From contig JAIORB010000119.1 of NCBI GenBank assembly GCA_021108325.1, positions 32,679 to 96,678 on the forward strand: a stretch of DNA of 64,000 nucleotides. Reading direction: 5' to 3'. The position numbers and the translations under genes were made by a program. The notes beneath the pieces were generated by a model. That model was not told where the DNA came from, searched no databases, and worked only from the letters and a program-made list of their open reading frames with translations. Below, piece after piece: positions 61,246 to 64,000 of the stretch; position 1 is the first letter of the stretch; each line of letters begins with the position of its first letter. This DNA is from Bacteroidales bacterium. GTDB taxonomy: Bacteria > Bacteroidota > Bacteroidia > Bacteroidales > UBA12077.

Positions 61246-61767
61246 ATGAGCGAAGTATTAGAAATCCTAAAATATACTATACCTGCATTAATTGTATTAA
61301 TAGCAACAGTATTAATCATTAAGCAGATGGTTAAAAACGATCAGAATAAAAGAAATTATGAGATAATTTCAAAAAATCAGCAAATAATAACTCCCGTTCG
61401 ATTACAAGCATACGAACGATTGACTTTGTTGCTTGAAAGATTATCACCGGAATCGTTGATAATGCGTGTTAGTAAGCCTAATATGACAGCAAAACAACTA
61501 CAATCTGAACTTTTAAGTACCATACGATCTGAATTTGATCATAATGTATCGCAACAAATATATGTAACACCGCAAGTATGGGAAGTAATTAAAAATTCAA
61601 GAGCAAAATTAACCCAATTAATAAATAGTGCAACCAGCAGGGTAAAACCCGATTCGCCAGCACTGGCTTTGAGCAAACTTATTCTTGAAGATTTAATGGT
61701 TCAGGATAAGTCGCCAACCAGTTTAGCTTTAGAGGCATTAAAAAATGAAATAAAACTGCTTTATTAA
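61246..61767 (+). CDS. membrane-anchored hypothetical protein (173 aa)
   Basis: Conserved Bacteroidota-type protein of unknown function. One N-terminal membrane helix (about 9-27, TIPALIVLIATVLIIKQMV) is followed by a cytoplasmic helical region (RNYEIISKNQQIITPVRLQA, then YERLTLLLERLSPES, then HNVSQQIYVTPQVWEVI). No catalytic motif. It stands 65 bp before the HAD-family gene. Confidence 0.7.
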   Translation: MSEVLEILKYTIPALIVLIATVLIIKQMVKNDQNKRNYEIISKNQQIITPVRLQAYERLTLLLERLSPESLIMRVSKPNMTAKQLQSELLSTIRSEFDHNVSQQIYVTPQVWEVIKNSRAKLTQLINSATSRVKPDSPALALSKLILEDLMVQDKSPTSLALEALKNEIKLLY

Positions 61768-61832
61768 ATCTTTATTATTTCTAAATATTATTTTAAAAAA
61801 GTATTTTTACCATAATAAATACTTTAATTTCA

Positions 61833-62534
61833 ATGTTAAAAGATATTAAAGTCGTTGGATTTGATGCTGACGATACACTATGGGTTAATGAGCCATATTT
61901 TAAAGAACTTGAAGATAAGTTTTGCGAACTTTTAAACAATTATCTTTCAACTGACGAGATTTCAAAACAACTCTTTGAAATTGAAATACAAAATCTGGAA
62001 TTATATGGATATGGTGTAAAAGCATTTATGCTCTCATTAATCGAAACAGCCATTACTATAAGTGATCATAAAGTACCGACAGAAATTATACATAAAATAA
62101 TTGAATTAGGAAAACACCAGTTAAATAAACCTATTGAACTGTTGGATGGAGTGGGAAAAGTACTTGATAAGTTATATTCTGAACATTATAAACTTATTGT
62201 AGCAACAAAAGGAGATCTTTTGGATCAGGAAAGAAAATTACAAAAATCCGGCTTAGAAAAATATTTCCATCATATTGAAATAATGAGCGATAAAAAAAAA
62301 TCCGATTATAAAAAGCTATTAAATCATTTGGAAATAAAACCTAAAGAATTTGTGATGATTGGTAATTCCTTAAAATCAGATATATTGCCAGTAATTGAAA
62401 TTGGAGGTAAAGGAATACACGTGCCATATCATACAACCTGGCAACACGAAAAAATATCAACTGATAAATTGGTTAATAATAATTTTATTGAAGTAAAAAC
62501 TATATCTGAAACACTAGATTTCTTTTTGATATGA
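61833..62534 (+). CDS. HAD-family hydrolase
   Basis: 233-residue haloacid dehalogenase-like phosphatase. Motif I is VVGFDADDTLWVNEP with the nucleophile Asp (DADDT), motif II is LIVATKGD, motif III Lys and motif IV FVMIGNSLKSDILPVIEIGG. The cap region is helical (about 20-100). The subgroup is the YjjG/phosphoglycolate phosphatase-like one, and the substrate is a small phosphorylated metabolite. The stop overlaps the start of the CAT-like gene by 4 nt (62531-62534). Confidence 0.9.
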   Translation: MLKDIKVVGFDADDTLWVNEPYFKELEDKFCELLNNYLSTDEISKQLFEIEIQNLELYGYGVKAFMLSLIETAITISDHKVPTEIIHKIIELGKHQLNKPIELLDGVGKVLDKLYSEHYKLIVATKGDLLDQERKLQKSGLEKYFHHIEIMSDKKKSDYKKLLNHLEIKPKEFVMIGNSLKSDILPVIEIGGKGIHVPYHTTWQHEKISTDKLVNNNFIEVKTISETLDFFLI

Positions 62535-63163
62535 AGAAAGTAATTGATTTTGAAAACTGGAACAGAAAAGAACATTTTGAATGGTTTAATACTTTTGACG
62601 AACCATTTTTTGGAATTGTATCAGAAGTAGACTGTTCGATAGCTTATGAAAAATCAAAAAAAGAAAATATTTCGTTCTTTCATAATTATCTTCATAAATC
62701 GTTAGTGGCAGTAAATTTAATTAAAGAATTTAGATACAGAATTGAAGACAACAATATAGTTTGTTTTGATAAAATTCATGCTTCGACAACTTTAAATAAT
62801 ATGGATAATCTTTATTCAATGTCATTTATAGAATACCACAAAAACTTAATAGAATTTAGTAAGACTGTTAAAATTGAAGAAGAGAGAGTGAAAAATTTAA
62901 AAGGCTTAAGTGTTACATCGAATACAATACGCATTGATACAATTCATTATTCATCAGTTCCATGGTTTAAGTTCACAGGATTAACACATGCAAGAAATTT
63001 TAAATATAAAGATAGTGTTCCTAAAATTACATTTGGCAAATTCGATAAAATTGGCAGTAAAAAAATAATGAATATAGCCATTAACGGGCATCATGGATTA
63101 ATTGACGGATACCATGTGGGAGAATATTTAAAAACTTTTCAAGAGCTACTTAACAGCGAATAA
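62531..63163 (+). CDS. chloramphenicol acetyltransferase-like protein
   Basis: 210-residue CAT type A family enzyme, which acetylates a hydroxyl group using acetyl-CoA. The start overlaps the HAD gene by 4 nt. Family landmarks are NWNRKEHFEWFNTFDEPFFG at the N terminus, FRYRIEDNNIVCFDKIHAST, the PWFKFTGLTHARNFK region and the catalytic His in INGHHGLIDGYHVGEYLK (HHxxxDG). All expected positions for acyltransfer are present. Many chromosomal members do not confer resistance, so the antibiotic substrate is uncertain. Confidence 0.85.
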   Translation: MKKVIDFENWNRKEHFEWFNTFDEPFFGIVSEVDCSIAYEKSKKENISFFHNYLHKSLVAVNLIKEFRYRIEDNNIVCFDKIHASTTLNNMDNLYSMSFIEYHKNLIEFSKTVKIEEERVKNLKGLSVTSNTIRIDTIHYSSVPWFKFTGLTHARNFKYKDSVPKITFGKFDKIGSKKIMNIAINGHHGLIDGYHVGEYLKTFQELLNSE

Positions 63164-63165
63164 CT

Positions 63166-63909
63166 TTACCTTGGATCAAGATAAATAATAAGTCCTGTAG
63201 TTAACATGAAAGCTTTATTTTTGGGCTTATCCAAATCTTGTTCGGGCCAAAATGCTTCATAATTAAAATTATATCTCAATTCAGCTGAACCATTATCTAA
63301 ATTTATAAACCCCTGAGTGTATCTGAAATCTAAAAAAATGTCTGTTCTACTGTTAAATCGTCCTTGTACACCCATTCCAATAATAATTCCAGCATCGAAC
63401 TTATTAAGATTTGGTAAAATATCTTCATTAATCGACTGGGTTATATAATCATCACCAATAATTATTTCATAAGTACCTTTGGTTTTAGCAGCAATTAAAT
63501 ACGAGGCATAACCGCCTGCATAAATATATATTTCAGGATCTGGAGTAAAATTGAATTTGAAATAAACAGGTAAACTTGCATAATGCAAATTCATTTCCAT
63601 ATCGTGATTTACAAACTTACCTCCTTTCGGCTCATAATTCAGCTCAGCTCGAGCCGACAACATAGGATGTAAATAAAAAGCTCCTGTAAGGCCAATTTGC
63701 GGCCCTATATTTTTTGCATACTGGTCAATAGCTTCATCACCGGTAATGGTTGATAAAAGCACTCCCCCTTTTAATCCTATAGTTGGAGTTTTTGTAGTAT
63801 TATATGAAAATTTACGTGGATCTCTTGGATTTTGAGAATATAAAGTATGATATTGAGCCAAAACTATTAACCCAATAATAAATATTAATACTTTATATTT
63901 TGATTTCAT
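63166..63909 (-). CDS. PorT-family outer-membrane barrel protein
   Basis: 247-residue outer-membrane beta-barrel. The start at 63909 gives a signal peptide (MKSKYKVLIFIIGLIVLAQY, then HTLYSQ). Then come GLKGGVLLSTITGDEAIDQY, an outer-membrane beta-barrel pattern with IGPQIGLTGAFYLHPMLSAR, LPVYFKFNFTPDPEIYIYAG, and IIGMGVQGRFNSRTDIFLDF, the usual PorT-like signatures. It ends LTTGLIIYLDPR, slightly atypical as the terminal residue is Arg. It is convergent with the CAT-like gene, whose stop is 2 bp away. Confidence 0.75.
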   Translation of the reverse strand: MKSKYKVLIFIIGLIVLAQYHTLYSQNPRDPRKFSYNTTKTPTIGLKGGVLLSTITGDEAIDQYAKNIGPQIGLTGAFYLHPMLSARAELNYEPKGGKFVNHDMEMNLHYASLPVYFKFNFTPDPEIYIYAGGYASYLIAAKTKGTYEIIIGDDYITQSINEDILPNLNKFDAGIIIGMGVQGRFNSRTDIFLDFRYTQGFINLDNGSAELRYNFNYEAFWPEQDLDKPKNKAFMLTTGLIIYLDPR

Positions 63910-63942
63910 TTTAGCTTTTTAATATCTTAAATTCGCAGCAAA

Positions 63943-63973
63943 TCACCCAATAGACTAATAGTCACGGGGTGAC
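63943..63973. other. hairpin near the right window edge
   Basis: TCACCC (63943-63948) pairs with GGGTGA (63967-63972), and GTCACGGGGTGAC forms its own alternative hairpin. It could be a terminator or a palindromic repeat; the gene to the right lies outside the window. Confidence 0.35.
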
Positions 63974-64000
63974 TTGACAAGAAAAGATGTACATAACAGC

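Noticed and set aside
1..64000. tRNA, rRNA or replication origin
   Set aside because: No cloverleaf, rRNA core or DnaA-box cluster was noticed by eye on either strand; a tRNAscan-SE or Infernal run would be decisive.

Overview
The window looks like a chromosomal segment of a Bacteroidota bacterium, probably Bacteroidales or a Marinilabiliales-like relative. Supporting signs are the high A+T content, sparse Shine-Dalgarno sites, promoter-like TAnnTTTG boxes, a TonB-dependent receptor with a carboxypeptidase-like N-terminal domain, a PorV-family barrel, ECF sigma/FecR genes, MacB/FtsX-type permeases without ATPases, and many families of short intergenic palindromes. No rRNA, tRNA, prophage or conjugative element was seen.

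Layout. 1-3443: a TonB receptor running off the left edge, a 38-residue membrane peptide and a membrane-bound AraC regulator, with a cluster of overlapping hairpins between regulator and peptide. 3444-5515: a HigBA/RelE-type toxin-antitoxin pair flanked by long imperfect palindromes, a 219-residue helical protein and a 21-bp tandem repeat. 5654-12240: a complete small type II-C CRISPR-Cas locus: terminator, array of 3 spacers, cas2, cas1, a REP-associated tyrosine transposase (RAYT) with three copies of its palindrome (one inside its own coding sequence), cas9 (1310 aa), and a divergent tracrRNA with anti-repeat and terminator. 12485-18725: an FtsX-type permease with a sigma-54-like promoter, a PorV-like barrel, DUF3795, a GyrI-like/WYL regulator pair and a DksA-like zinc protein.

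18911-31768: a tricorn-type S41 protease, a 5'-nucleotidase lipoprotein, an operon of orphan ExbD + BlaI + BlaR1 + exported protein behind three 20-bp operator-like units, a half-size permease, a cysteate/threonine synthase homologue and a membrane methyltransferase. 31883-36574: an ECF sigma factor with a membrane partner, a C_GCAxxG_C_C protein, then a cold-shock-like cluster (RRM protein, CspA, divergent RpoD paralogue, Lys-rich CSD protein). 37067-52398: Na+/solute symporter, TPR protein, nitroreductases, a C45 hydrolase/sirtuin/S4 operon, small beta-barrels, a stand-alone LeuD-like protein lacking its active-site loop, gamma-glutamyltransferase and MurB. 52472-63909: a glycosyltransferase, an ECF sigma/FecR/TonB-like trio, MltG, a SiaC/receiver/SpoIIE-receiver signalling cluster, an aspartate aminotransferase, a HAD hydrolase/CAT-like pair and a PorT-like barrel.

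The best candidates for something unusual are the RAYT inside the cas operon with a REP hairpin in frame in its own gene, the ExbD-BlaI-BlaR1 operon with its triple operator, the LeuD-like protein without the catalytic loop, the alternative RpoD in a cold-shock cluster, and the palindrome-flanked toxin-antitoxin cassette. The cas9, cas1, cas2, array and tracrRNA appear intact. Protein functions come from motif recognition only; no database search was run.
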